DNA of 64,000 nucleotides from Streptomyces sp. NBC_01723 (GCF_036246005.1 NZ_CP109171.1:310001-374000), one strand, 5' to 3'. Shown: positions 24,472-33,389, numbered from the stretch's first letter. The notes: generated by a model not told the origin, from the letters alone. A program made the numbers and translations.

Positions 24472-25593
24472 ATGAACGTGTCGACCGGCGGCGGAGGGCT
24501 GCGGGGCCGGGCCACCGTAGCAGCACTCGTCTGCGCGATGGCCCTGATACCCGGCCCGAGTTACGCGGCCCCCGACGATCCCGGCCCCCGGGACGACACC
24601 TCCATCGAGGGAGTCCGCGCGGAACTCGACGGCCTCTACCGCGAGGCGGAGGTGGCCACCGAGGCGTACAACGCGGCCAACGAGAAGGCCAAGAAGCAGG
24701 AGAAGCGGCTGACATCGCTGCGCAAGGACCTCGCCCGCACCGAGGACCGGGTGGACGACCTGCACGACCTCGCCGGCGCGGCCGCCCGGACGCAGTACCG
24801 CGGGGGTCATCTGGCCTCCACCGGCATCCAGTTACTCCTCGGCGACCACCCCGACCAGGCCCTGGACGAGGCGTCGCAGGCCCGCCAGGCCATGCGGGGC
24901 CTCGTCAACGTCTCCGAGACCCAGCAGACCGTCCGCGCCGAGCTGGACGAGCAGACCGAGGCCGCCGCGGAGGAACTGCGCAAGCTGAAGAAGACGCGCG
25001 CGGACAAGGCCGGGGCGAAGGAGCGGATCGAGAAGAAGATCGCCGAGGCCGAGAGCATCGAGGCCGGTCTCGAGGAGGAAGAGGCCCGCAGGCTGGCCGC
25101 GCTCGAACGGCAGCGGACCGAGGAGGCCAAGTCCAAGTGGCCGGGCTCCGGCTCGGGCGGCAGCGGCGGCTCCGCGGGCGGGGGCGGGTCGGGCGGCGGT
25201 TCCACCGCCGGGGGCGGCTCGGGCGGCGGGACGAGCGTGAGCGGGGCGGCCGGGAAGGCGGTGGGCTTCGCGATGGCCCAGATCGGCAAGCCCTACGTAT
25301 GGGGAGCCGTGGGCCCTTCGTCGTACGACTGCTCGGGACTCACCTCCGCCGCGTGGGCGGCCGCCGGGCACCCCATTCCGCGTACCTCGCAGGCGCAGTG
25401 GCAGGGCCTGACCCGGGTCGGCCTCTCGTCCGCGCGCCCCGGTGACCTGATCATCTACTACAACGACGCCACGCACGTGGGCATGTACATCGGAGGCGGA
25501 CAGATGGTCCACGCCCCACGGCCCGGACGCTCGATCACGACCGCGCCCGCCGCCTCCATGCCCATCCTCGGTGTGGTCCGACCCGGAGTCTGA
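24472..25593 (+). CDS. Secreted NlpC/P60 family cell-wall hydrolase with coiled coil
   Basis: A 373-residue exported endopeptidase. Signal peptide about residues 1-33 (VAALVCAMALIPGPSYAA). A long coiled coil (about 45-215, Glu/Lys/Ala-rich) is followed by a Gly/Ser linker (about 222-255) and an NlpC/P60 domain with catalytic Cys in SSYDCSGLT, His in ATHVGMYIGGG and the third polar residue in MVHAPRPG. It should cut peptidoglycan stem peptides outside the cell; the coiled coil probably keeps it inactive until an FtsX/RipA-like partner binds. ATG 24472 has AGTGGAG upstream. The gene at 25598 follows after 4 bases. Confidence 0.9.
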   Translation: MNVSTGGGGLRGRATVAALVCAMALIPGPSYAAPDDPGPRDDTSIEGVRAELDGLYREAEVATEAYNAANEKAKKQEKRLTSLRKDLARTEDRVDDLHDLAGAAARTQYRGGHLASTGIQLLLGDHPDQALDEASQARQAMRGLVNVSETQQTVRAELDEQTEAAAEELRKLKKTRADKAGAKERIEKKIAEAESIEAGLEEEEARRLAALERQRTEEAKSKWPGSGSGGSGGSAGGGGSGGGSTAGGGSGGGTSVSGAAGKAVGFAMAQIGKPYVWGAVGPSSYDCSGLTSAAWAAAGHPIPRTSQAQWQGLTRVGLSSARPGDLIIYYNDATHVGMYIGGGQMVHAPRPGRSITTAPAASMPILGVVRPGV

Positions 25594-25597
25594 GCGT

Positions 25598-26509
25598 ATG
25601 CCCCACTCGCCGACACCCCGTGACAAGGGGCACCTGCCCGTCCTCAGCGCTCCGCCGCTGATCCGACTCGACGCGTACGTCGCCGAGGACGGGTCGACGG
25701 TGGTCAACGGCCATCTGCTGGAGATGGGCGGCATGCGCCCGGCCAACGAGGCGATCCTCGACGCCATCGCCATGTTCGCCCGGACCCTGGGGGCCCCGGT
25801 GGCGGCGACCGTCATCGACCGCCCGGCCCAGCAGGTGGCGCGCCTGCGGGTGCTCCCGGACGGCTCCAGCCGGACCATCGCCGAGGAGGAGGACCTGCCG
25901 CCCGGCCGCGAGCGCACCGCCGCGGAGGAGGAGGCGTTCCCCCCGCTCGCCCGCGTCGAGCGCATCATCCAGCACACGCAGCGCGAGGAGCTGCACGCCG
26001 CGTTCGTCCTCGCCAGTGCGCTGCGCGAGCACCTCTCGCTGCGCCGGGGCGCGGAGGACGAACTCTCCCTGGAGGCACGGGCGATAGAGGCGTACATCGC
26101 CTATCTGCGCGGCGACTACATGATCTCCACCGTGCTCGCGCTGACCGTCGCGCGGATCCGCTGCCGCACCGACCTGAACCGGGCCGCACCCGAGGTCGCC
26201 CGGGCCACCGCGGCGTGGCAGCGGCTGTGGGACGAGGGCCAGGTCGCGACCCGGGGGCAGGAACTGCTGCGCATGTGGGAGCGGTTGTCTGCGGAGGGCC
26301 TGCTGCAGGATCCGTCCCACCACGCCATGGCCCAGGCGGTCCGGACCCGGCTCGAACGGGGCAGCCGGTACGTGGAGAGCCCGGCCCCCGCCACGGCGCC
26401 GGCGCTGCCGGCGGCACCGGCTCCGGCCGCCCCCGAGGACAGGCCCCTCAAGCCAACCCGCCGGGGACTGCGCCGCTTCACCCGACGGCCCGGCCGGTCA
26501 GGCGGCTGA
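25598..26509 (+). CDS. Hypothetical protein in operon with the NlpC/P60 hydrolase
   Basis: A 303-residue cytosolic protein with no signal or membrane helix. The first 75 residues resemble an alpha/beta substrate domain (LIRLDAYVAEDGSTVVNG, AILDAIAMFARTLGAPVAAT). A helical middle follows (EELHAAFVLASALREHLSLR, IAYLRGDYMISTVLALTVAR), and an Ala/Pro tail ends in a basic KPTRRGLRRFTRR stretch. The start is ATG 25598, 4 bases after the hydrolase stop, so the two are translated together. I do not recognise the family. Confidence 0.75.
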   Translation: MPHSPTPRDKGHLPVLSAPPLIRLDAYVAEDGSTVVNGHLLEMGGMRPANEAILDAIAMFARTLGAPVAATVIDRPAQQVARLRVLPDGSSRTIAEEEDLPPGRERTAAEEEAFPPLARVERIIQHTQREELHAAFVLASALREHLSLRRGAEDELSLEARAIEAYIAYLRGDYMISTVLALTVARIRCRTDLNRAAPEVARATAAWQRLWDEGQVATRGQELLRMWERLSAEGLLQDPSHHAMAQAVRTRLERGSRYVESPAPATAPALPAAPAPAAPEDRPLKPTRRGLRRFTRRPGRSGG

Positions 26510-26585
26510 GCCGCTGCCCACGGGAGGGACCGAGGCCGTCCCAACCCGGTTCGAAACACTGCCTGTTGTGGCAGTATGCGCTGCC

Positions 26586-27983
26586 ATGTCGCCGATTGCC
26601 GCGGGGTCGTCCCGATCCGGTCGCCGTCCGTTCTTCGTGCTCCTCCTGCTGCTCGCGGTGATGGGCACCGGCGTCACGAGCGCCGGCGCGGCGGACCGGG
26701 CGGGGGCGTCCGAAGGTGCCGCGACGCCGGACCGGGCCCGCTACGACGTGGACCTGCGCGCCGACGCCGACGGCGGTCACTGGACCGGGCGGCAGCGGGT
26801 GTCGTTCCGGAACGGGTCCGAACGGCCGCTGCGCGAGGTGTACCTGCGACTGTGGGGCAACGGTGAGGACGGGTGCGGCAGGGCCGGCGCGCCGTCGCCC
26901 GTCAAGGTCTCGGACGTGCGGGGCGGTTCGGCCGCGGGTCTCTCCGTGGACTGCACGGCCCTGCGCGTCACCCTGCCGAAGCCCCTCGTGCGCGGCGCGC
27001 GGGCCTCGCTCGCCTTCGACGTCTCCCTCACCGTCCCCGGCCGCAACGCCCGCTTCGGCCGCGAGGACGCCCACCGCTTCCTCGGCAACGCGCTGCCCGT
27101 TCTGGCCGTGCACGACGCGCGAGGGTGGCACCTCGACCCGTACATGGCCGTCGGCGAGAGCTTCTACGCCCTGACGAGCGACTTCCGGGTACGTCTCGAC
27201 CACCCGTCGGGCCTGAAGGTGCCGACGACCGGCCGCACCCGGACCGTGCCCTCGGGCGACCCCGGCCGTACGGTCACCCTCGCCGTCGCCGACCGGGTGC
27301 GGGACTTCGCCTGGGCGGCCGGCCCCTTCCGGACGGCCACGGACACCTCGCCGGGGGGCGTGCGCGTCAAGTCGTACTGGGCGGACGGCACCCCCGCCGC
27401 CGGCGTACGGCTCACCCGCACGGACGCCCTCGCGGCGATCGACCGGTTCGGCGAGGAGTTCGGCCGGTATCCGTACGGCGAGATCGACCTGGTGATGACC
27501 CCCGGGTTCGGCGGCGGCATGGAGTACCCGGGGCTCGTCCTGCTCGGCACGACCGAGGAGGGCGGCGCCGTCGTCCACGAGCTGGCGCACCAGTGGTGGT
27601 ACGGCGTCGTCGGCAACGACGAGTACTCCTCCCCCTGGCTGGACGAGAGCTTCGCCCAGTACGCCAACGCCCGGTTCTACGGCTGGGAGACCCGGGACTG
27701 CTGGGCCGACGTGTACTGGCCGGACGAGGACGCCGCGCTGACGTCCTCGATGGACTACTGGTCGACGCACCCGGGTTCGTACCACCTCGTCTACACGGCC
27801 GGGCCCTGCGCGCTGGCCGACCTGGAGCGCACCCTCGGCGCCGACTCCATGGCACGGCTCCTCAAGCGGTACGCCCAGGGCCACTGGTACGGCGTCTCCA
27901 CCACCGCCGGCTTCAAGAAGGCCGCCCAGGCCGTGACGGACCAGAACCTCGGTCCCTTCTGGGAGGCCCACCGCATCAGGTGA
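26586..27983 (+). CDS. Secreted M1 family metallopeptidase
   Basis: A 465-residue exported zinc aminopeptidase-like protein. Signal segment about residues 13-38 (FFVLLLLLAVMGTGVTSAGA). A beta-rich N-domain (ARYDVDLRADADGGHWTGRQ) precedes the catalytic domain with the GAMEN-like GGMEYPGLV, zinc site H331-E-L-A-H335 and the third ligand E354 in WLDESFAQYAN. The usual C-terminal helical domain is short, as in other small bacterial M1 proteins. The start is ATG 26586; an inverted repeat ACTGCC/GGCAGT lies 11-28 bases upstream and may be an operator. Confidence 0.9.
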   Translation: MSPIAAGSSRSGRRPFFVLLLLLAVMGTGVTSAGAADRAGASEGAATPDRARYDVDLRADADGGHWTGRQRVSFRNGSERPLREVYLRLWGNGEDGCGRAGAPSPVKVSDVRGGSAAGLSVDCTALRVTLPKPLVRGARASLAFDVSLTVPGRNARFGREDAHRFLGNALPVLAVHDARGWHLDPYMAVGESFYALTSDFRVRLDHPSGLKVPTTGRTRTVPSGDPGRTVTLAVADRVRDFAWAAGPFRTATDTSPGGVRVKSYWADGTPAAGVRLTRTDALAAIDRFGEEFGRYPYGEIDLVMTPGFGGGMEYPGLVLLGTTEEGGAVVHELAHQWWYGVVGNDEYSSPWLDESFAQYANARFYGWETRDCWADVYWPDEDAALTSSMDYWSTHPGSYHLVYTAGPCALADLERTLGADSMARLLKRYAQGHWYGVSTTAGFKKAAQAVTDQNLGPFWEAHRIR

Positions 27984-27998
27984 CGGTGGCCGCGGACC

Positions 27999-28560
27999 TC
28001 ACAGGGTCGAGAAGCGGTCCAGGAGGCGCTCCGCCCGCTGGATCTCCGAGCTGAGGGGGTGGTCCTCGGCGATGTGCGGCAGCGCGGACGTGGCCAGCCG
28101 GTACGCCTCGCGCAGCGGGGTGTCGGGCAGTTCTGCATCCGCCATCCGCAACGCGCGTACCGCGCCCAGCAGTTCACAGGCCAGGACCGTGCGGTACGCG
28201 GCCGTCGCGGCGACGGTGCTGCGTACCGCGTGGGTCGAGAAGCCGGCGTGGACCTCCAGGCCCCGGGAGATCACCGCGGCCGGCGCGTCCCCCGGGCTGA
28301 TCGGCACCGGTTCGATGCCGCCGGACGCTCAGGGCAGCTCTCCGGCGAGCGTCAGCCCGATCTCCGCCAGGGCCGTCAGGTCACCGGTGCCGATCGCGCC
28401 ACGGGTGTGCACGAGGGGCAGCGCGCCGACCCGCAGCGCCTGCTCCAGTGCCCGCAGCAGGCGGGGGTGTACGCCGCTGCCGGCGGCGGCGAGCTGGTTG
28501 AGGCGGATCACCATCACGGCCCGCACCGCATCGTCGGAGAGGGGCTCCCCGGACCCCGTC
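27999..28560 (-). pseudogene. Remnant of an aromatic amino acid (histidine/phenylalanine) ammonia-lyase gene
   Basis: Two pieces of a HutH/PAL-type lyase lie in one frame. 28560-28332 encodes the segment around the cofactor site (TGSGEPLSDDAVRAVMVIRL, then RGAIGTGDLTALAEIGL). An in-frame stop follows at 28331-28329. 28328-27999 encodes the C-terminal part (GLEVHAGFSTHAVRSTVAAT to RLLDRFSTL). About 200 middle residues and the first 80 are missing. The cofactor triad position reads GTG rather than ASG. The right end runs directly into a CocE fragment on the other strand. Clearly non-functional. Confidence 0.75.
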
Positions 28561-29303
28561 ATGGACGAGCCCCGGCTGCGCTCCTGGATCAGCGAGTCGC
28601 ACCGGCCGGCCACCGTCTACCCCGAGCTGCCGGGCCGCTGGGTCGGCGACCCGGCCTGGCCGTCGCCGTACGTCACCGCCACCACCCATGCCCTCGGCGG
28701 CGGCCCGGTCGTCGTACGGTCCCCTCAGCACACCGGCGTGGACGCCGGACGGTTCTTCCCCTTCGGCAACGACGCCGACCTGCCGCCCGACCAGCGGGAG
28801 GAGGACGGCCGCTCGGTGTGCTTCGAGTTCCCCGTCACCGACGCCCCCGTCGAGATCCTCGGGCGCCCCGAGGTCACCCTGCGCCTGCGGATGGACGTGC
28901 CGTACGGGCAGGCCGTCGCCCGGCTCTGCGACGTCGCGCCGGACGGGTCGTCGACCCTGGTGACCCGCGGCGCGCTCAACCTCGCGGCCCGCGAGGGCCG
29001 GGACCGCAACGTGCCGTGGACGCCGGGCGCCACCGAGACGGTGACCTTTCCGCTCAACGGCATCGGTCACGCCTTCCCCGCCGGACACCGCATCCGGCTC
29101 GCCGTCTCCTCGGCGTACTGGCCGTGGATCTGGCCGCAGGCCGGCTCCGACGGCTTCGTCCTGGAGCCGGCCGGCTCGGCGCTCGAACTCCCCGTGCGGG
29201 ACGCCGGGGAGCACCCCGAGGACACCGGCATCCGCTTCGAGGCCCCCGAGCAGTCCGAGCCCTTGCAGGTGGTGTCACCGGCGACGCTGGAGGAGGAGCG
29301 CCC
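28561..29303 (+). pseudogene. C-terminal fragment of a CocE/NonD-type (X-Pro dipeptidyl-peptidase family) hydrolase
   Basis: The plus strand encodes the beta-sandwich end of a CocE-type serine hydrolase: MDEPRLRSWISESHRPATVY, PGRWVGDPAWPSPYV, FEFPVTDAPVEILGRPEVTL and FPAGHRIRLAVSSAYWPWIW. The catalytic alpha/beta-hydrolase half is absent; its place is taken by the lyase remnant on the minus strand. After VVSPATLEEERP the homologous reading stops at 29303, and the next piece of the same gene is found inverted. The open frame that runs on to 29784 is not homologous sequence. Confidence 0.75.
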
Positions 29304-29380
29304 GTGCCGCCGTAGCGGGGGTCGACCTCCAGCCGCCACTCGCCCTTGGCCACGTCCCGCACGACCAGCCGCTCCGGCTC
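29304..29380 (-). pseudogene. Inverted tail piece of the same CocE-type hydrolase gene
   Basis: The minus strand reads EPERLVVRDVAKGEWRLEVD followed by PRYGGT, the segment expected to continue after the plus-strand VVSPATLEEERP of the neighbouring fragment. It directly abuts the stop codon of the APC permease gene. The final 20 or so codons of the hydrolase are gone. About 77 bp have thus been flipped in place, or re-joined in reverse. Confidence 0.65.
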
Positions 29381-30743
29381 ACTCCTCGCCCCGGGCCTTC
29401 ATCACCGTCTTGTTCAGCACCCACAGCCCGATGCCGATGGCCACCAGCACACCCGCCCGGATGTACACGTCCGCGGGCCGGTCGGCGAGGGGGCTGGCCA
29501 GGGCCAGCGAGGCGATCGCGCCGAGCACCGGCAGGACGGTGGGCGTGCGGAAGTGCTTGTGCTCCACCGGATCGCGGCGCAGGACCAGGACGGCGACGTT
29601 GACGACCGCGAAGACGCACAGCAGCAGGAAGGCCGTGGTGTCACCGAGGCCCGCGATCTCCCCGGTGGAGACCAGACCGATGGCGAGCAGCGAGACGAAG
29701 ACGATGCCGACGACCGGTGTGCGCCGCCGGGGCAGGACGCGGCCGAGGGCGCGCGGCAGGATGCGTTCGTTCGCCATGCCGTAGCAGAGGCGGGACGCCA
29801 TCATGATGTTGATCAGCGCCGAGTTGGTGACCGCGAACAGGGCGATCAGCGCGAACAGCTTCGGCGGGAAGTCGAGTCCGCCGGCCTTGACGACCTCCAG
29901 CAGCGGGCCGCTGGAGTCCTCCAGCACGCGGTAGTCGACGAGGAGCGAGGAGATCAGGGCGACCAGGACGTAGATGGTGCCGGTGACGGTGACGCCGAGG
30001 AAGATGGCGCGCGGAAAGGTGCGCGCGGGGTCCACGGTCTCCTCGGCCATGTTGACGGAGTCCTCGAAGCCGACGAAGGCGAAGAAGCCCAGCGCCGTCG
30101 CGCCGAGCACGCTGGTGACCAGCGCGTAGCCGGAGCCGCCGGCCTGGAACTCGCCGAGCCGGGAGGGTTCGCCGTCGCCGGTGAGGACCGCCCAGGCGCC
30201 GACGGCGAGGATGACGAAGAGACCCGTCAGTTCGACCAGGGTGAGGACGACGTTGGTCTTCACCGACTCGGAGACGCCGCGCAGGTTGAGGGCGGCGAGG
30301 GCGAGGATGAACAGGATCGCGATGAGCGTGGACGGGAAGAAGTCCGTGAACTCGGAGAGGTAGTCGCCGCTGAAGGCGCGGGCCGCCGCGCTGGCCGAGG
30401 ACAGGCCCGAGCACATCACCATGAAGGCGACGATGAAGGTGAGGAACGGGACCTGGAACGCCTTCTGCGTGTACAGCGCGGCCCCGGCGGCCTTCGGGTA
30501 CTTGCCGACCAGTTCGACGTACGAGGCCGCCGTCAGGATGGCCACCGCGAATCCGATGACGAACGGCAGCCACAGCGCGCCGCCGACCTTGCCCGCGACC
30601 TGGCCGGTGGTGGCGTAGATGCCGGTGCCGAGGATGTCGCCGATGACGAAGAGGATCAGCAGCTTGGGGCCGATGGCCCGGTTCAGGGGGGTGTCGTCCG
30701 CTCCTCCCGGCGAGGCGGCGGCGTCGCTTCCGGCTTTCGTCAC
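29379..30743 (-). CDS. APC family amino acid permease
   Basis: A 454-residue transporter with about 12 membrane helices. The first holds the substrate-binding glycine segment FVIGDILGTGIYATTGQVAG. FFAFVGFEDSVNMAEETVDP in the middle is the family loop signature. It probably imports an amino acid or organic cation with protons. The start is GTG 30743. The permease may have served the lost lyase and hydrolase locus to its left; its stop sits exactly at the rearrangement edge, yet its own sequence is complete. Confidence 0.9.
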   Translation of the reverse strand: MTKAGSDAAASPGGADDTPLNRAIGPKLLILFVIGDILGTGIYATTGQVAGKVGGALWLPFVIGFAVAILTAASYVELVGKYPKAAGAALYTQKAFQVPFLTFIVAFMVMCSGLSSASAAARAFSGDYLSEFTDFFPSTLIAILFILALAALNLRGVSESVKTNVVLTLVELTGLFVILAVGAWAVLTGDGEPSRLGEFQAGGSGYALVTSVLGATALGFFAFVGFEDSVNMAEETVDPARTFPRAIFLGVTVTGTIYVLVALISSLLVDYRVLEDSSGPLLEVVKAGGLDFPPKLFALIALFAVTNSALINIMMASRLCYGMANERILPRALGRVLPRRRTPVVGIVFVSLLAIGLVSTGEIAGLGDTTAFLLLCVFAVVNVAVLVLRRDPVEHKHFRTPTVLPVLGAIASLALASPLADRPADVYIRAGVLVAIGIGLWVLNKTVMKARGEE

Positions 30744-30838
30744 GAGGTTCCCCCTGGGGCGGCTGACACGGACAGGTGTCGACTGCCCTGCCGATCACCG
30801 AGTCATGCCCCCGCGTACTCCAGGCGGAAGCATGCGCG

Positions 30839-31063
30839 CTACCCCACCGGCGTTTCGGAGGCCATGCTCTCGATCAGGCTCTTGGGCCGGAGATCGGTCC
30901 AGTGCTTCTCCACGTAGGCGAGGCACGCGGCGCGGGTGTCCTCGCCGTGGACGACGGTCCAACCGGCCGGCACCTCCACGAAGGAGGGCCAGAGGGAGTG
31001 CTGCCCTTCGTCGTTGACGAGTACCAGGTACACGCCGTTCTCGTCGTCGAACGGGTTGGTCAC
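30839..31063 (-). CDS. MbtH-like protein, not linked to an NRPS gene
   Basis: A 74-residue MbtH protein, the small chaperone of NRPS adenylation domains. The invariant pattern is present: [33 protein letters not shown] and TDLRPKSL. The start is GTG 31063 behind a perfect AAGGAGGAGTC. A DmdR/IdeR-type iron box lies 21-39 bases upstream, so it should be made when iron is scarce, like siderophore genes. No NRPS lies within the window, so it must serve a siderophore synthetase elsewhere or be what remains of a lost cluster. Confidence 0.93.
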   Translation of the reverse strand: MTNPFDDENGVYLVLVNDEGQHSLWPSFVEVPAGWTVVHGEDTRAACLAYVEKHWTDLRPKSLIESMASETPVG

Positions 31064-31083
31064 GACTCCTCCTTCAGCTCAAC

Positions 31084-31102
31084 TTAGGCGAGGCTAGCCT
31101 TA
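31084..31102. promoter_or_regulatory. Iron box (DmdR1/IdeR operator) upstream of mbtH-like gene
   Basis: TTAGGCGAGGCTAGCCTTA matches the 19-bp actinobacterial iron-box consensus (TTAGGTTAGGCTNNCCTAA type) with few changes, and its two halves form an inverted repeat. It lies just ahead of the MbtH start and should overlap the promoter, giving repression by Fe(II)-DmdR. Confidence 0.82.
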
Positions 31103-31192
31103 GTTAGCCGTGGCGGGCAACACCACACGTTCCGAAGGCCGCCCTGGGCCGGAGGTCCGGTGTGGCCAACGGGACGCCCCCGCAACCGCCGT

Positions 31193-31237
31193 CGGCCGGC
31201 GGGCAGGCCGGGACACCCGGGGCCTGTCCGCCGGCCG
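31193..31237. terminator. Long GC hairpin after the GH30 gene
   Basis: CGGCCGGCGGGCAGGCC (31193-31209) pairs with 31221-31237 in 16 of 17 positions, with an 11-base loop. It starts 14 bases past the GH30 stop at 31252. No U-tract, as is common in Streptomyces terminators. Confidence 0.65.
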
Positions 31238-31251
31238 CGCGGTCGCGCAGG

Positions 31252-33156
31252 TCAGCCGGTCAGCGCGAAGGTCTGGGCGGTCGACTGGGAGCAGGGCTGC
31301 TGGGAGAGGCGGGCTCCGTCGGTGTTGGAGGCGTTGTCGACGGTCAGGCACTTGGCGCTGTGGCGGGCCACGAAGCGGTACCGGTTCGCGGTGCCGGTGG
31401 GTTCGGCGCGCCACTGCTGGTTGGTGCCGCCCACGTAGTCCCACAGGTGGACGCGGGTGCCGTCCGCGGTGGCGCCGGAGCCGCCGTCCACGTCCCACGC
31501 CTTGCCGTTGTGGCGGTTGACGGCCTGGTAGTACCCGTCCCCGGTGGGGCGGAACTGCCAGGACTGGTTGGCGCCGCCGCCACAGGCCCACTGCTGCACG
31601 GCGGTGCCGTTGGCGGTCCCCCAGTCGGCGGCGTCGAGGCACGCGCCGCTGCCGGTGTTCACGACGCGGTACCAGGAAGCGGGGTCGATCGGGCCGGTCG
31701 GCTCCCCGCCGGTGTCGCTCCACACGAAGGTGGCGACGGCTCCGGCCGGCAGCGTGTAGGCCAGCGATTTGCCGCCGTCGGTGAGGGAGAAGCGCTGGGA
31801 CGACGCCGCCGTGTTGACGACGTAGGCGACGCGGGAGCCGTCGGGGTTCTGGAAGGCGACGTTCTGCACGCCGCCCGCGCCCTGGCTGCTGGAACCGATG
31901 CGGGTGGCGCCGGGTGCGACGAACTTGCTCACGTGGCCGAGCACGTAGTACTCGGCGTTGCGGGTCACGTTGCCGCCGGCGATCTCGACCACGCCGTTGC
32001 ACCGGTTGGCGCAGTGGCCCTGGTGGGGGCCGCCGTTCCGGTCCAGGGCGAGGTTCCAGGTGAGCACGGTCTCGCCGCCGTGGCGGAAGTTCTGGACGAC
32101 GAGGTTCTCGGCGTGCCAGCGCAGGGTGTCGGCGAACGTCCTGCTCGTGTCGGAGCTGTCGGTGCCGGAGCACTCGGTGAAGAAGACGCGCTTGCCGGCG
32201 TCGACGACCTGCTGCTGCGCGGAGACCTGTCCGCCGTAGCAGTGGAAGGCGGCGCCGATGACGCGGTTGATGCCCGCCGTGCGGGAGAACACGTCGAGTG
32301 GGTAGTTCGGATGGTCCCAGTTGTGGTCGTAGGCCAGGATGTTGGTCGGCAGCCCGGCCGCCGTGAGTTTCGGGTCGAGGACCTTGAGGAAGTCGGCCTG
32401 CTGTGCCGACGTCATCGACATCGAGGGGTAACTGGTCGCGAACTCGGGCTCGTTCTGCACCGTGAGGTCGGTGAGTGCGATGCCCTCCTGCTGGTACGCC
32501 TTGATCGCCCTGACCAGGTAATCGGCGTACGCCGGGTAGTTCTCCGGCTTGAGGCTGCCGCCGTTGAGGGAGTTGCCGCTCTTCATCCACGCGGGCGGGG
32601 ACCAGGGCGAACCCATGAAGCGGATCTGCGGGTTCACGGCCGTGGCCTGCCTGAGGGCGGGGATGATCTCGGCCCGGTCCCGGTCGATGGAGAAGCTGCC
32701 GGGGGTGTCCTCGTAGGAGTAGGGGATGTTCGTCGCGTCGAAGTCGGTGCTGCCCAGCGGCTGGCGCAGGTAGTTCAGTCCGATGCCGTCACCGGCGGTG
32801 GAGAACAACGACCGCATCAACTCACCGCGCCTGTCCTGCGGAAGGCTCTGGATCAGGCGGGCGGAGGCGCCCGTCACGGACGCGCCCGCGCCCGTGAAGC
32901 GCCGGCCCCTGCTTCCGGCGTCGATGCGGATGTCGACGGACTGGGGCGTGCCGGTGAAGGGGACGCTCCCCTCGGCCGCGAGCCTCTTGGCGCCGTCCGG
33001 TGTGGTGACCCACACCTGGGCGACGGGGTCGGCTGCTTGCGCGGTGCCGGACCCGGTGACCCCCGTCCCGAGGCCGGCGAGGGCCAGGGCGAGGGCGGCT
33101 AAGGCACGGGAGCGGGACCGGGATCTCGGAAGGCGGGTTCTCGTACTGGTCGACAC
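31252..33156 (-). CDS. Secreted GH30 family glycosidase with ricin-type (CBM13) lectin domain
   Basis: A 634-residue exported enzyme. Signal peptide about 1-42 (AQA-A cut). A GH30 catalytic barrel with flanking beta domain (about 45-490): acid/base Glu236 in TVQNEPE and nucleophile Glu328 in FFTECSG. A C-terminal ricin-B domain (about 500-634) has three QxW-like repeats (AVQQWACGGGANQSW, HLWDYVGGTNQQW, LSQQPCSQSTAQTF). Relatives cut beta-1,6-glucan or glucosylceramide-like bonds, so fungal wall glucan is a plausible target. GTG start. The TetR gene at 33390 lies divergently, with a palindrome between. Confidence 0.9.
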   Translation of the reverse strand: MSTSTRTRLPRSRSRSRALAALALALAGLGTGVTGSGTAQAADPVAQVWVTTPDGAKRLAAEGSVPFTGTPQSVDIRIDAGSRGRRFTGAGASVTGASARLIQSLPQDRRGELMRSLFSTAGDGIGLNYLRQPLGSTDFDATNIPYSYEDTPGSFSIDRDRAEIIPALRQATAVNPQIRFMGSPWSPPAWMKSGNSLNGGSLKPENYPAYADYLVRAIKAYQQEGIALTDLTVQNEPEFATSYPSMSMTSAQQADFLKVLDPKLTAAGLPTNILAYDHNWDHPNYPLDVFSRTAGINRVIGAAFHCYGGQVSAQQQVVDAGKRVFFTECSGTDSSDTSRTFADTLRWHAENLVVQNFRHGGETVLTWNLALDRNGGPHQGHCANRCNGVVEIAGGNVTRNAEYYVLGHVSKFVAPGATRIGSSSQGAGGVQNVAFQNPDGSRVAYVVNTAASSQRFSLTDGGKSLAYTLPAGAVATFVWSDTGGEPTGPIDPASWYRVVNTGSGACLDAADWGTANGTAVQQWACGGGANQSWQFRPTGDGYYQAVNRHNGKAWDVDGGSGATADGTRVHLWDYVGGTNQQWRAEPTGTANRYRFVARHSAKCLTVDNASNTDGARLSQQPCSQSTAQTFALTG

Positions 33157-33296
33157 GGTGCGGATCTCCTTCGCTTCGGTGGGGAGCGGGGCGTGCCGGC
33201 GGCCTGGAACGGCGGTGCGGAGGAGCGGCCCAGCCGGTCGGCACCCGGCACGGAGAACGGAGCCTCAGCTGAATGACGGCGCCATGAAAGCACACC

Positions 33297-33312
33297 TACT
33301 AAGCACTTAGTA
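33297..33312. promoter_or_regulatory. TetR operator candidate between GH30 gene and tetR
   Basis: TACTAAGCACTTAGTA is a 7-bp perfect inverted repeat with a 2-base centre. It lies 78 bases before the tetR start and 141 bases before the GH30 start, in a gap that otherwise shows nothing coding. Confidence 0.65.
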
Positions 33313-33389
33313 AGTGGTGTGTGTCACACTCGCGCGATCCGTTCGAAGACCACCGATCGGGCCGTCTGACGGAACGTAGGCTGTCGCAC

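Noticed and set aside
26558-26575. ACTGCC/GGCAGT inverted repeat before the M1 peptidase as a firm operator.
   Set aside because: The arms are only 6 bp, there is no adjacent regulator and it may equally be an RNA hairpin; mentioned with the gene only.
28072-29784. A 570-residue plus-strand ORF covering the CocE fragment.
   Set aside because: Only 28561-29303 resembles a protein family; the flanks are antisense to the lyase remnant and to the APC gene.
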